Source of the DNA: Sulfuriflexus sp.
Lineage (GTDB): Bacteria > Pseudomonadota > Gammaproteobacteria > AKS1
Assembly (NCBI GenBank): GCA_023134145.1
Contig: JAGLUW010000008.1
Coordinates: forward strand, 1-53,330
Length of the DNA stretch: 53,330 bases
Direction of reading: 5' to 3'
The notes under the pieces are model-generated. The model had not been told where the DNA came from, ran no database searches, and was given only the letters and a program-made list of their open reading frames with translations. The stretch's first letter is position 1. Every line of letters begins with the position of its first letter. Position numbers and translations under genes: made by a program. This document shows, in pieces, positions 46,723 through 53,330 of the stretch.

Positions 46723-46938
46723 ATGGCACAAGCAGTTGAACAACTCTTTACAGAAATGAGTTCTGCGGAACGTTTTGAAGAATCGATTCGTAATGAAATT
46801 AATTACTTCAGTTGCTGCCTTGATGAAATTAGCGTTAGCAATGATCGAGAATACAAAGCCTTAACACCTATTTACGAAAGTTTGTTAGCACATCGTCGCC
46901 GTCAATTAGCGCGGGTGATGGCGCAACGAACAGAATAA
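46723..46938 (+). CDS. Small protein of unknown function (71 residues)
   Basis: The product begins MAQAVEQLFTEMSSAERFEESIRNE (residues 1-25, given as start and positions) and is mostly helical by pattern. It has two adjacent Cys (SCCLDE) and a basic end (HRRRQLARVMAQRTE). GAGGAGGGA immediately before the ATG at 46723 is a very strong ribosome-binding site; the open frame from 46675 is therefore too long. It is followed by a terminator at 46979. I recognise no family. Position after the IscR-like gene and behind CRP-like sites suggests regulated expression. Confidence 0.7.
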   Translation: MAQAVEQLFTEMSSAERFEESIRNEINYFSCCLDEISVSNDREYKALTPIYESLLAHRRRQLARVMAQRTE

Positions 46939-46978
46939 AATTTATATTGTTCTAACTCTAGAAAGTAGTTGTTATTTT

Positions 46979-47006
46979 AAGGCGTCAGTAATGGCGCCTT
47001 TTTTTT
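46979..47006 (+). terminator. Terminator after the 71-residue protein gene
   Basis: AAGGCG and CGCCTT form a 6-bp stem around 10 bases and are followed by a run of T. Confidence 0.75.
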
Positions 47007-47031
47007 AGCCTGACTCCGGAGGAGTAGGATA

Positions 47032-47066
47032 CTCACAATGAAGCCCTGTTGAAGGGATTCTGTGAG
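47032..47066. repeat. Imperfect hairpin element in an intergenic gap
   Basis: CTCACA pairs with TGTGAG, GAA with TTC and CCCT with AGGG around a GTTGA loop (13 pairs, one bulge, one mismatch). No T-run follows. It resembles a REP-type palindrome or a small RNA hairpin; only one copy is visible in the window. Confidence 0.4.
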
Positions 47067-47118
47067 CTCTTAATTTCATCACCTTTATTTATCTTTGCGT
47101 CAATGACCTAGGGCTTTA

Positions 47119-47979
47119 TTATTTTTTCATCAAATACTTATTCATAAAATGTGTCGCACGTTGAATGGCATCTTTTGATGCAAGGTCATCGGCAAAGTTA
47201 CGCACATTGTCCGGACGAAAGTCAAAACCACGCCCTACACCCGGGTAAATAATTAAACGCGCATCGACTTTGTTTTCTTGCATAACCTTAATTGCGGCCT
47301 CAATCGGACGGCGGCGTTGGTATTGTTCTTTCTCACCAATAAAGATCAACGTCGGGAGCTTCATATCACTGGCTTCAACAGCATATTGATAAACCTGTGC
47401 GGGCTCAGGAAGATTAGGATCTTGCATATGCGGATAGTAAGAAACGTAACAGGCAAGATCTTTTTCTTGGCGCTTAAACTTAACGGCGACTTTAAGCGTG
47501 TAGTAACCACCGCGAGTGTGCGAGTAGCTACAGGCCTTTTTACTACTGATATCTTTGCGAGACAAAAGGTAGGTGAGTATCTGGTTAACATCACCTTCTA
47601 ATGCATAGTCATGACCAATAGGGTAGCTATCAACTAGGCGCCCTTTGAAAACATCACCCGCAACAACAACAAAGCCACGTGCAGCAAGACGTTTAACATG
47701 TAACTGAATTAAATCATCTAATCCACGACGACCATGTTGAAATAATATCGCAGGGTATTTTTTATCGTCATCAGGTCGAGCAACCATTACGGGGATTTCA
47801 TTGTCATCATGATCAACAGAAACCCAATCAACTTTAACCTTGTGATTAACAGGTACTTCAAGTTGACCTTGTTCCCACCAATCACTATTCCACCACCATG
47901 GGTATTCATTTGCCGCTTGGCTAATGGAAGATACCGATAGTAATAAACTGCAAATTAAGAATTGAAGAATTTTATTCAT
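47119..47979 (-). CDS. Secreted dienelactone-hydrolase-fold protein, catalytic residues apparently lost
   Basis: The 286-residue protein has a signal peptide (MNKILQFLICSLLLSVSSISQA) and an alpha/beta-hydrolase core: PAILFQHGRRGLDD, LAARGFVVVAGDVF, LPTLIFIGEKEQYQRRRP, and YPGVGRGFDFRPD. The nucleophile elbow reads SHTRGG (Thr where Ser or Cys belongs). The acid position reads GEKE instead of GxxD, and the catalytic His position (GHAF in the family) reads GRGF. It may bind rather than hydrolyse a ligand. ATG at 47979 is 1 base after the DUF389 stop, so the genes are coupled; the frame open to 48021 is too long. Confidence 0.8.
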   Translation of the reverse strand: MNKILQFLICSLLLSVSSISQAANEYPWWWNSDWWEQGQLEVPVNHKVKVDWVSVDHDDNEIPVMVARPDDDKKYPAILFQHGRRGLDDLIQLHVKRLAARGFVVVAGDVFKGRLVDSYPIGHDYALEGDVNQILTYLLSRKDISSKKACSYSHTRGGYYTLKVAVKFKRQEKDLACYVSYYPHMQDPNLPEPAQVYQYAVEASDMKLPTLIFIGEKEQYQRRRPIEAAIKVMQENKVDARLIIYPGVGRGFDFRPDNVRNFADDLASKDAIQRATHFMNKYLMKK

Positions 47980-47980
47980 T

Positions 47981-48961
47981 TTATATCTGTCCACGCAGGT
48001 AAATAAGGCTGCCAAGTGCAATCAATGAAACTAACCAGAAAGCGATATAGCTGGCGATAGATTGTCGGGCGCGTTGTTGTTCAAGCCAGGTACGTGGCTT
48101 GATGCCAAGAAAAAGAAAACCGAGTTTGGCTGCAAGATTAACGCTGACGATATTCACGGCAAGTAATAAACCTGCGCCAGTCGCATAATCATAATTACCG
48201 CTACCGAGCATAAAACCGAGAGTCGCCGCTGGCGGTAATAAGGCAACCGCGACCATGACTCCAACGAGCACGCTCGATAAACCGGTGGTCATTGAGAGTA
48301 CCGCAGCCGCACCGGAAGCAAGTGCTAAGGCAATTGAACCAAGACCAACATTGGTGCGAGCTAATAATTCCTGGCTACTGATCTCATAAGGCCACCACCA
48401 ACCGAGTAATGCGCATAGCGATAAGGCAAAGATCATACCGGTTAAGTTTGTCTTTAATGCCTGCCAAATAAGTTGGTTGTCACCGAGAGCGCCGCCGAGT
48501 GCCAGTGCGATGTTTGGGCCGAGAAAAGGCGCAATGACCATCGCACCAATTACCACAGCAACATTGTCTTCTAATAAACCAACCATGACGACGATGGTTG
48601 AGAGAAAAACTAATAATAAGAATCGTCCATCAAGCCGATTACTTTGTGACACCGTGTTATAAAGTTCTTCGCGACTCAGCGCAGTTTTACGCTGCGCCTT
48701 ATCGTCTTCATTTTCTTCTTCTCGCGGTAGGCTAACTTCAACCGGTGTGACGATAATACGCGCATTTTCACTGGTACCCAGTACTGATTGCAGTGCATCG
48801 AGAACCGCCTGACGGGAATCGGGGCTAACCAGCATGCGTATGGCACAACGACCATCTTCGGCCACGGCACTTTGCCAGTGATCAGCGACTCCCTGTTGTT
48901 CAGCGATACCCAAGATAGTATCGAGATGACCGTGATCAGCAATGACTTCAATAATTTTCAT
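47981..48961 (-). CDS. DUF389 / TIGR00341 family membrane protein
   Basis: The 326-residue protein has a cytoplasmic N-terminal domain (about 1-110) and a DUF389 membrane domain with about 6 spans. DUF389 signatures are VGLLEDNVAVVIGAMVIAPFLGPNIALALGGALGD and SSVLVGVMVAVALLPPAATLG (positions about 128-162 and 222-243). Function of DUF389 is not known. It is first in the pair with the hydrolase-fold gene. Confidence 0.92.
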   Translation of the reverse strand: MKIIEVIADHGHLDTILGIAEQQGVADHWQSAVAEDGRCAIRMLVSPDSRQAVLDALQSVLGTSENARIIVTPVEVSLPREEENEDDKAQRKTALSREELYNTVSQSNRLDGRFLLLVFLSTIVVMVGLLEDNVAVVIGAMVIAPFLGPNIALALGGALGDNQLIWQALKTNLTGMIFALSLCALLGWWWPYEISSQELLARTNVGLGSIALALASGAAAVLSMTTGLSSVLVGVMVAVALLPPAATLGFMLGSGNYDYATGAGLLLAVNIVSVNLAAKLGFLFLGIKPRTWLEQQRARQSIASYIAFWLVSLIALGSLIYLRGQI

Positions 48962-49002
48962 GTTGGTTGAGGATATTTATAAAGCGAGGTTAAAGTAGAT
49001 GC

Positions 49003-49032
49003 TCTGGCTCCATGTTTGATTCAGGAGCCAGA
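49003..49032. terminator. Stem-loop between the DUF2892 and DUF389 genes
   Basis: A perfect 9-bp stem (TCTGGCTCC / GGAGCCAGA) with a 12-nt loop lies 14 bases beyond the DUF2892 stop. There is no T-run, so it may be an attenuating or stabilising hairpin rather than a full terminator. Confidence 0.5.
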
Positions 49033-49045
49033 ACAAATGCAGATC

Positions 49046-49252
49046 TTATTCGAAGGCGGCACCTGGTTTTGCACCAAAGACCTTCTTCAGGATCATTGCT
49101 AGTGGGCAGAAACGGGTAAACCCAGCTTGCAAAATATTGGCACCAACAAAGACGGTCAACCACATCCATCTTGGGTCGTGGTACTGGGTTAGTGCAACAC
49201 TGGCTAAGATAACGGTGCCGGCAAAGGCCATAACAATACGATCAATACTCAT
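49046..49252 (-). CDS. DUF2892 small membrane protein
   Basis: The 68-residue protein has two hydrophobic segments (about 8-22 and 29-45) and the DUF2892/YgaP-membrane-type ending GFTRFCPLAMILKKVFG, with one Cys. Such proteins occur alone or fused to rhodanese domains; no rhodanese is present here. Function unknown. Confidence 0.88.
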   Translation of the reverse strand: MSIDRIVMAFAGTVILASVALTQYHDPRWMWLTVFVGANILQAGFTRFCPLAMILKKVFGAKPGAAFE

Positions 49253-49371
49253 GGTGGTAACTCCTCATTAAAGACTCTATTTAGATAGATGTTATCTATG
49301 TTCGCTCCAGCAGTAGGTCAAAAGCTGTTGTAACGCAGCGTTTTTCCTTCGTTTCTGCTATCCTTTGCCGC

Positions 49372-49432
49372 CTGCAAGGCTGGTGACGTGTTCCCAGTTT
49401 GCCTGAGAAGGCATGTAAAGCAAAGCTTGCAG
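49372..49432 (+). ncRNA. Structured leader candidate upstream of ilvD
   Basis: CTGCAAG (49372-49378) and CTTGCAG (49426-49432) form a 7-bp closing stem. Inside it, TGCCT and AGGCA form a 5-bp hairpin with a GAGA tetraloop (49400-49413). It lies 57 bases before the ilvD ATG. I compared it by eye with 6S RNA, SRP RNA, TPP and c-di-GMP motifs and found no match. The rest of 49253-49488 shows nothing else clear. Confidence 0.35.
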
Positions 49433-49488
49433 TGAACAGGATTAAATTCATATAGAAATCAGGGCGCTAGCAGCGACCGGAGTGAGAC

Positions 49489-51168
49489 ATGAGCAAGAAA
49501 TTAAATAAATATAGTTCCCGTATTACTGAGCCAAAATCACAGGGTGCCTCACAGGCTATGCTGATTGGCACCGGCTTAAGTACCAGTGATTTGAGCAAGC
49601 CTGAGATTGGTATTGCCAGCGTTTGGTGGGAAGGTAACACCTGTAATATGCATCTTAACGACCTTGCTGCCGTGGTTAAAAAAGGCGTGGTTGAAGCCGA
49701 CATGGTTGGTATGCGCTTTAATACCATTGGTGTTTCTGATGGTATCTCGATGGGTACATCCGGCATGGGTTATTCGCTGCAATCACGCGAAATAATTGCC
49801 GACTCGATTGAAACCGTGATGGGCGCACAGTGGTACGACGGTCTGGTTGCTATTCCAGGTTGTGACAAAAACATGCCCGGCGCATTAATAGCAATGGGGC
49901 GTTTAAATCGCCCAGCGATCATGGTTTACGGCGGTACTATCAAGCCAGGTCATCTTAAAGATCAAACTCTCGATATTGTTTCAGCATTCCAAAGTTACGG
50001 TGAATATATTGCCGGTAAAATAACCGAAGAAGAACGTCAAAGTATTGTTGCAAAATCTTGCCCCGGTGCAGGTGCCTGCGGCGGTATGTACACAGCCAAC
50101 ACCATGGCTTCTGCAATTGAAGCGTTGGGTATGAGCTTGCCATACAGCTCATCAACCCCCGCGGTAGATCAAGGCAAGTTAGACGAATGTCGTGCAGCCG
50201 GTGCAGCAGTTCGTAATCTGCTTGAAAAAGACATTAAACCGCGCGACATTATGACGCGTGAAGCATTCGAAAATGCCATTGTCATGGTTATGGCGCTCGG
50301 TGGTTCAACCAATGCAGTGATTCACTTAATCGCGATGGCTCGTGCGGTTGATGTGCCGTTAACGCTAGATGATTTCCAAACAGTATCTGATCGCATTCCG
50401 TTTATTGCCGATCTAAAACCATCCGGTAAATACGTGATGGAAGATCTGCATAACATCGGCGGTATTCCTGCGGTAATGAAATATCTGCTTGAGAAAGGCA
50501 TGCTCAATGGCGATTGCTTAACTTGTACAGGTAAAACCATTGCAGAGAATTTAGTAGACTTACCTGCACTGACAGAAGGTCAAGAAGTCATTCTGCCAAT
50601 CGAAAAACCGATTAAAGAAACCGCGCATATTCAAATATTAAAAGGCACATTAGCTCCCGGTGGTTCGGTTGCAAAAATCACAGGCAAAGAAGGCCTGCGC
50701 TTTGTTGGGCCTGCGCGTGTTTACGATTGTGAAGAAGACATGCTCAAGGGATTGGAAGACGGCAAGATCCAAAAAGGCGATGTGATTGTTATTCGTAACG
50801 AAGGCCCTAAAGGTGGTCCCGGTATGCCAGAAATGCTCACACCTACCTCAGCCATTATGGGCGCAGGTCTAGGTAAAGATGTTGCACTCATCACCGATGG
50901 TCGTTTCTCAGGTGGTTCGCATGGTTTCATTATTGGTCATGTTGTACCCGAAGCACAAGAAGGCGGGGCTATTGCTCTCGTGAAAGATGGCGATGAAATT
51001 ATCATTGATGCAAATACACGCGTACTTGATGTTGCAGTAAGTGATGAAGAAATGGCTAAACGCAAAGCGGCATGGGTAATGCCTCCGTATAAAGCAACAC
51101 GCGGCACGCTTTATAAATTTATCAAGAACGTTAAGAACGCATCCGAAGGCTGTGTGACTGACGAATAA
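49489..51168 (+). CDS. ilvD: Dihydroxy-acid dehydratase
   Basis: The 559-residue Fe-S enzyme makes 2-keto acids in valine, leucine and isoleucine synthesis. Cluster-binding Cys are visible in [22 protein letters not shown] and [32 protein letters not shown] and [17 protein letters not shown] are family signatures. GGAGTGAG precedes the ATG. Standing alone here, without other ilv genes. Confidence 0.98.
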   Translation: MSKKLNKYSSRITEPKSQGASQAMLIGTGLSTSDLSKPEIGIASVWWEGNTCNMHLNDLAAVVKKGVVEADMVGMRFNTIGVSDGISMGTSGMGYSLQSREIIADSIETVMGAQWYDGLVAIPGCDKNMPGALIAMGRLNRPAIMVYGGTIKPGHLKDQTLDIVSAFQSYGEYIAGKITEEERQSIVAKSCPGAGACGGMYTANTMASAIEALGMSLPYSSSTPAVDQGKLDECRAAGAAVRNLLEKDIKPRDIMTREAFENAIVMVMALGGSTNAVIHLIAMARAVDVPLTLDDFQTVSDRIPFIADLKPSGKYVMEDLHNIGGIPAVMKYLLEKGMLNGDCLTCTGKTIAENLVDLPALTEGQEVILPIEKPIKETAHIQILKGTLAPGGSVAKITGKEGLRFVGPARVYDCEEDMLKGLEDGKIQKGDVIVIRNEGPKGGPGMPEMLTPTSAIMGAGLGKDVALITDGRFSGGSHGFIIGHVVPEAQEGGAIALVKDGDEIIIDANTRVLDVAVSDEEMAKRKAAWVMPPYKATRGTLYKFIKNVKNASEGCVTDE

Positions 51169-51179
51169 TAAAAAAGGCT

Positions 51180-51206
51180 GTCATTGCGAGCCATAGCGTG
51201 GCAATC
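51180..51206. repeat. Fragment of a TCATTGCGAG...GTGGCAATCC type dispersed repeat
   Basis: The stretch reads like the short imperfect palindrome (ATTGC ... GCAAT) that is scattered in many bacterial genomes. One copy lies here, between ilvD and the small secreted protein gene. Confidence 0.4.
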
Positions 51207-51229
51207 CATGTACTGTAGGAGATAGGCTT

Positions 51230-51526
51230 ATGAAAATCATTCGATGCTTTTTCTTTGCGCTTCTTTTCAGTATTAGCACTAACGCGCAGCTACTGGCTGA
51301 CGAACTCGACAAAGCCGATGCGGCTGTAGCCAATGTATTATTTGAATACGATGGCAGCGAAGAATACGCTAGCTACAAAGCTAATGAAGATGGCTCGGTC
51401 GATCTCATCTTTGCTAGCAATACCCCCGATGATCTTTACGAAGACATTATTACCCAACTACAAAATCACCCCGAAATCACCAGCGTGCTAGCCAGCCAAG
51501 GTGGGCCTGCTTGTAAGGCATTTTAG
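51230..51526 (+). CDS. Small secreted protein of unknown function
   Basis: The 98-residue product has a Sec signal (MKIIRCFFFALLFSISTNAQ, cleavage near LLA/DE) and an acidic mature part of about 75 residues with one Cys near the end (GGPACKAF). GGAG lies about 10 bases before the ATG. The pattern of strands and helices (VDLIFASNTPDDLYEDII) may be a small alpha/beta fold. I recognise no family. Confidence 0.65.
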   Translation: MKIIRCFFFALLFSISTNAQLLADELDKADAAVANVLFEYDGSEEYASYKANEDGSVDLIFASNTPDDLYEDIITQLQNHPEITSVLASQGGPACKAF

Positions 51527-51530
51527 TAAC

Positions 51531-51569
51531 TTGACATACCATATATAGTATATATACTTAATGGTATGT
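51531..51569 (+). promoter_or_regulatory. Toxin-antitoxin promoter and operator
   Basis: A perfect TTGACA (51531-51536), 16-base spacer and TATACT (51553-51558) form a strong promoter. The 9-bp inverted repeat ACATACCAT (51534-51542) / ATGGTATGT (51561-51569) spans the promoter and covers the toxin start codon, as expected for autorepression by the HTH antitoxin. Confidence 0.8.
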
Positions 51570-51847
51570 GGGACATATACGAGCATCGGAAGCTCTCCAA
51601 GCAGTTGAAATCTTTGCCTATTAATATTCTCAAGCGCTATGAGAAATGGAAAGATATTTTAATGGTGTCAGGCCCGCAGGGATTGAGGCCTATTAAAGGC
51701 TTTCATGATGAATCTCTCAAAGGAGACTGGAAAGGATGCCGCTCATCTCGTATGAGTGATAAATACAGAGTGATTTATAAAGTAAAAGCATCTGAAATCA
51801 TGGTGCAAGTTATTAATTTAACGGCACATGATTATAGGAAGAAATGA
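51566..51847 (+). CDS. RelE/HigB-like toxin
   Basis: The 93-residue basic protein begins MWDIYEHRKLSKQLKSLP, has LRPIKGFHDESLKGDWKG and SDKYRVIYKV, and ends INLTAHDYRKK. These are typical of RelE/HigB-superfamily mRNA interferases, with the final His-Asp-Tyr-Arg as likely active-site residues. The toxin comes first and an HTH antitoxin second, the HigBA order. The predicted transcription start is at or one base before the ATG, so the mRNA appears leaderless. The toxin stop and antitoxin start are 1 base apart. Confidence 0.88.
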   Translation: MWDIYEHRKLSKQLKSLPINILKRYEKWKDILMVSGPQGLRPIKGFHDESLKGDWKGCRSSRMSDKYRVIYKVKASEIMVQVINLTAHDYRKK

Positions 51848-51848
51848 T

Positions 51849-52109
51849 ATGAAAGATTATCAAAAAGCCAAGAAACAAATCGATGTAACGGTTGGCGAAT
51901 CTGTAAAGATAATCCGTGAACTTCAAGAGTTTAGCCAAAATGAATTGGCCAAGCTAACAGGCATTCCTCAGTCAACGATTTCTGCAATTGAAAATGATCG
52001 CGTTAAACTAGGTGTCGAACGAGCCAAAGTATTAGCGAACGCGTTGAAATGCCACCCATCAGTATTAGTCTTTCCTGGGTGGCAGTTAGATAAGAGAGCT
52101 GCCGCCTAG
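51849..52109 (+). CDS. HTH (XRE-type) antitoxin
   Basis: The 86-residue protein has a Cro/C1-type helix-turn-helix, FSQNELAKLTGIPQSTISAIENDR, at about residues 30-55. The family-like tail reads RAKVLANALKCHPSVLVFPGW. The frame opens at 51828 inside the toxin gene, but the ATG at 51849 follows AGGAAG and the toxin stop directly. It should neutralise the toxin and repress the promoter at 51531. Its stop abuts the stop of the convergent integrase with no gap. Confidence 0.88.
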   Translation: MKDYQKAKKQIDVTVGESVKIIRELQEFSQNELAKLTGIPQSTISAIENDRVKLGVERAKVLANALKCHPSVLVFPGWQLDKRAAA

Positions 52110-53093
52110 TTAAAGTTTTTCAAGTGGGCTTTTGACACCATTACAACCTTTGCCCATTACATGCGTATAGATCTGCGTAGTTTTAACATCCTTGTGTCCG
52201 AGCAATTCCTGTACAGTACGAATATCATAACCATCTTCAAGTAAATGTGTTGCAAAAGAATGGCGCAATGTATGTGTGCTGGCGGGTTTAATAATCCCAG
52301 CATTTTGAATAGCTTGTTTCATTCTTCTTTGGAGTGTTTTTGCATAGACATGGTGGCGTCGACGTACTTTTGAACGAGGATCAGTCGAGATATTATTGGA
52401 CGGAAAAACAAACTGCCACCCCCATTCTTTGCATGCTCTTGGGTACTTTCTTTCTAACGCATACGGTAGATATACGCAGCCAAAGCCTGATGCGAGATCG
52501 TTTTCATGCAAAAGTTTCACTCGAATTAGATGATTACGTAATGGTTCGATCAATGAGTCGGGCAATAACGTCACACGATCTTTACCTCCTTTCGCGTCAC
52601 GTATATTGATCTGTTTATAATGAAAATCAATATCTTTCACGCGCAATCGTAAACACTCTAATATACGAAAGCCACAGCCATAAATTAAACTGAATATTAA
52701 CCAACGTGTCCCGTCAAATTGAGCTAATAATGCTTTAATTTCTTGGCGTGTAAATACAACAGGTAAATGCCTAGGCCGTTTTGCACGAACAACTTTATCT
52801 AACCAGGGTAATTCAATATCAAGAACGCGCTTATAAAGAAAAAGGATTGCGCTTAATGCTTGGTTTTGGGTTGATGCCGAAACTTTTCGTTTTACAGCTA
52901 AATAAGTTAAAAATTCTGTTATTTCATTACTACCCATTTCTTTAGGGTGACGTTTATTATGGAAATATATAAATTGTTTGATCCATTGAATATATGTTTT
53001 CTCGGTACTCATACTGTAGTGGTTGACGCGCAGTACTTCACGGGTAGAGTCGAGTAAACGAGGGGCATGTGTAGCGGTAGTTGTATGAGCCAT
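52110..53093 (-). CDS. intI: Integron integrase IntI
   Basis: The 327-residue tyrosine recombinase carries catalytic residues in place: Arg143 (YGCGFRILE), His274 and Arg277 (HTLRH), His300 (LLGH) and Tyr309 (TQIYTHV). Between the two boxes is the extra segment unique to integron integrases (about 211-230, [20 protein letters not shown]). It inserts and excises gene cassettes by attI x attC recombination. AAGGAGG lies 5 bases before the ATG. The cassette side should be to the right, beyond 53094, and is mostly outside the window. Confidence 0.96.
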   Translation of the reverse strand: MAHTTTATHAPRLLDSTREVLRVNHYSMSTEKTYIQWIKQFIYFHNKRHPKEMGSNEITEFLTYLAVKRKVSASTQNQALSAILFLYKRVLDIELPWLDKVVRAKRPRHLPVVFTRQEIKALLAQFDGTRWLIFSLIYGCGFRILECLRLRVKDIDFHYKQINIRDAKGGKDRVTLLPDSLIEPLRNHLIRVKLLHENDLASGFGCVYLPYALERKYPRACKEWGWQFVFPSNNISTDPRSKVRRRHHVYAKTLQRRMKQAIQNAGIIKPASTHTLRHSFATHLLEDGYDIRTVQELLGHKDVKTTQIYTHVMGKGCNGVKSPLEKL

Positions 53094-53117
53094 TTAGTCC
53101 TCCTTGACGTTTGTGGC

Positions 53118-53145
53118 ATAACAATAGTAGAGTTGAAGATAGCAA
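53118..53145 (-). promoter_or_regulatory. Candidate intI promoter
   Basis: On the minus strand TTGCTA (53145-53140), a 16-base spacer and TGTTAT (53123-53118) give a moderate sigma70 match 25-52 bases upstream of the intI ATG. No CTGT-N8-ACAG LexA box overlaps it. Confidence 0.4.
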
Positions 53146-53198
53146 GTTAACTCTTTGATTAAAAGAGAAATAACTCATTTAGTGCAAAACTACTACAT

Positions 53199-53330
53199 AA
53201 CACACCTCATTTTTTATTGAGGGCTTAAGGATAAGAAGATGAAAGCAAAGGAATTGTTTTTCAGCACACCTCCAAAACACAATAAAGCGGGCGTACTATG
53301 TAGTAATTATGTCCCTTATATACATAGTTA
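53199..53330. other. Candidate attI side of the integron
   Basis: The 237 bases right of intI hold a short hairpin CCTCA / TGAGG near 53207-53224. At the edge lies an inverted repeat, ACTATGTA (53295-53302) / TACATAGT (53321-53328), whose right arm runs into GTTA at 53327-53330, possibly the first bases of a GTTRRRY core cut by the window. No complete GTTRRRY core and no full attC was found. Confidence 0.3.
53239..53330 (+). CDS. Short open frame running off the right edge
   Basis: ATG at 53239 follows AAGGA at good spacing and stays open for 30 codons to the window end (MKAKELFFSTPPKHNKAGVL at its start). It could be a first cassette gene or a chance frame over the attI region. No family is recognisable. 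Confidence 0.25.
   Translation, partial: MKAKELFFSTPPKHNKAGVLCSNYVPYIHS

Noticed and set aside
49253..49488. 6S, SRP or known riboswitch RNA before ilvD
   Set aside because: The conserved sequence blocks of these RNAs are not found, and the structured part is too short for 6S.
53094..53200. LexA (SOS) box at the intI promoter
   Set aside because: Many integron integrases are LexA-controlled, but no CTGT-N8-ACAG pattern is present here.
1..53330. tRNA, rRNA, CRISPR array, prophage or insertion sequence
   Set aside because: No cloverleaf, rRNA block, spaced direct-repeat array, phage gene set or transposase with terminal repeats was seen on either strand.

Overview
The window reads as chromosome of a moderate-to-low-GC gammaproteobacterium. 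Evidence: the block murJ-ribF-ileS-lspA-fkpB-ispH with rpsT divergent beside it, a minor-pilin operon (fimT-pilV-pilW-pilX-pilY1-pilE), ampD-ampE, classical argA, rppH and an integron integrase. A ParA/TPR/DUF302 cluster next to a small secreted Gly/Tyr/Trp-rich protein makes me think of sulfur-oxidising lineages, but no sulfur-oxidation enzyme lies in the window, so that is only a suggestion. I saw no rRNA, tRNA, CRISPR array, prophage or intact insertion sequence.

Layout. 1-4254: a tightly packed rightward cluster with a LolA-like/DUF4412-like protein (cut by the window edge), a secreted aromatic/Gly-rich small protein, a short ParA ATPase with no ParB, two paralogous membrane-anchored TPR proteins, a DUF302 protein and a Cys/Met-rich membrane protein. 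4434-12251: rpsT and the housekeeping block. 12315-19513: type IV pilus minor pilins and PilY1, read leftward. 19683-21289: ThiO and an Irr-like Fur-family regulator. 21528-26336: acs, nadC, an AGCS amino-acid:sodium symporter and a membrane-anchored aspartic protease, read leftward. 26394-28717: two DUF1538 membrane proteins, a PII-like protein and a CBS protein. 28714-31816: ergothioneine genes egtB-egtC divergent from egtD. 31825-33326: ampD-ampE. 33335-38200: a leftward cobalamin unit with a B12 riboswitch, btuB, tonB, a PduO-type adenosyltransferase, an ATP-pyrophosphatase-family protein and an NAD(P)-binding protein. 38313-41486: a GGDEF/EAL protein and a HAD phosphatase. 41625-45950: rppH, argA, a Sel1-repeat protein and a Ycf46-like AAA ATPase. 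46055-46938: a cysteine-free IscR-like regulator with an IscR-like site in its own promoter, then a 71-residue unknown protein preceded by two CRP-like sites. 47119-49252: a dienelactone-hydrolase-fold protein that appears to lack its catalytic residues, a DUF389 protein and a DUF2892 protein. 49489-51526: ilvD with a structured leader and a small secreted protein. 51531-53330: a RelE/HigB-like toxin with its HTH antitoxin, then an integron integrase whose attachment-site side runs off the right edge.

Least understood and most coherent units: the ParA/TPR/DUF302 cluster; the DUF1538-DUF1538-PII-CBS set, which looks like a two-part transporter with two probable nucleotide sensors; the unexplained genes downstream of the cobalamin riboswitch; and the cysteine-free IscR homologue. 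Start sites were revised where ribosome-binding sites, promoters or family alignments argued against the longest reading frame.
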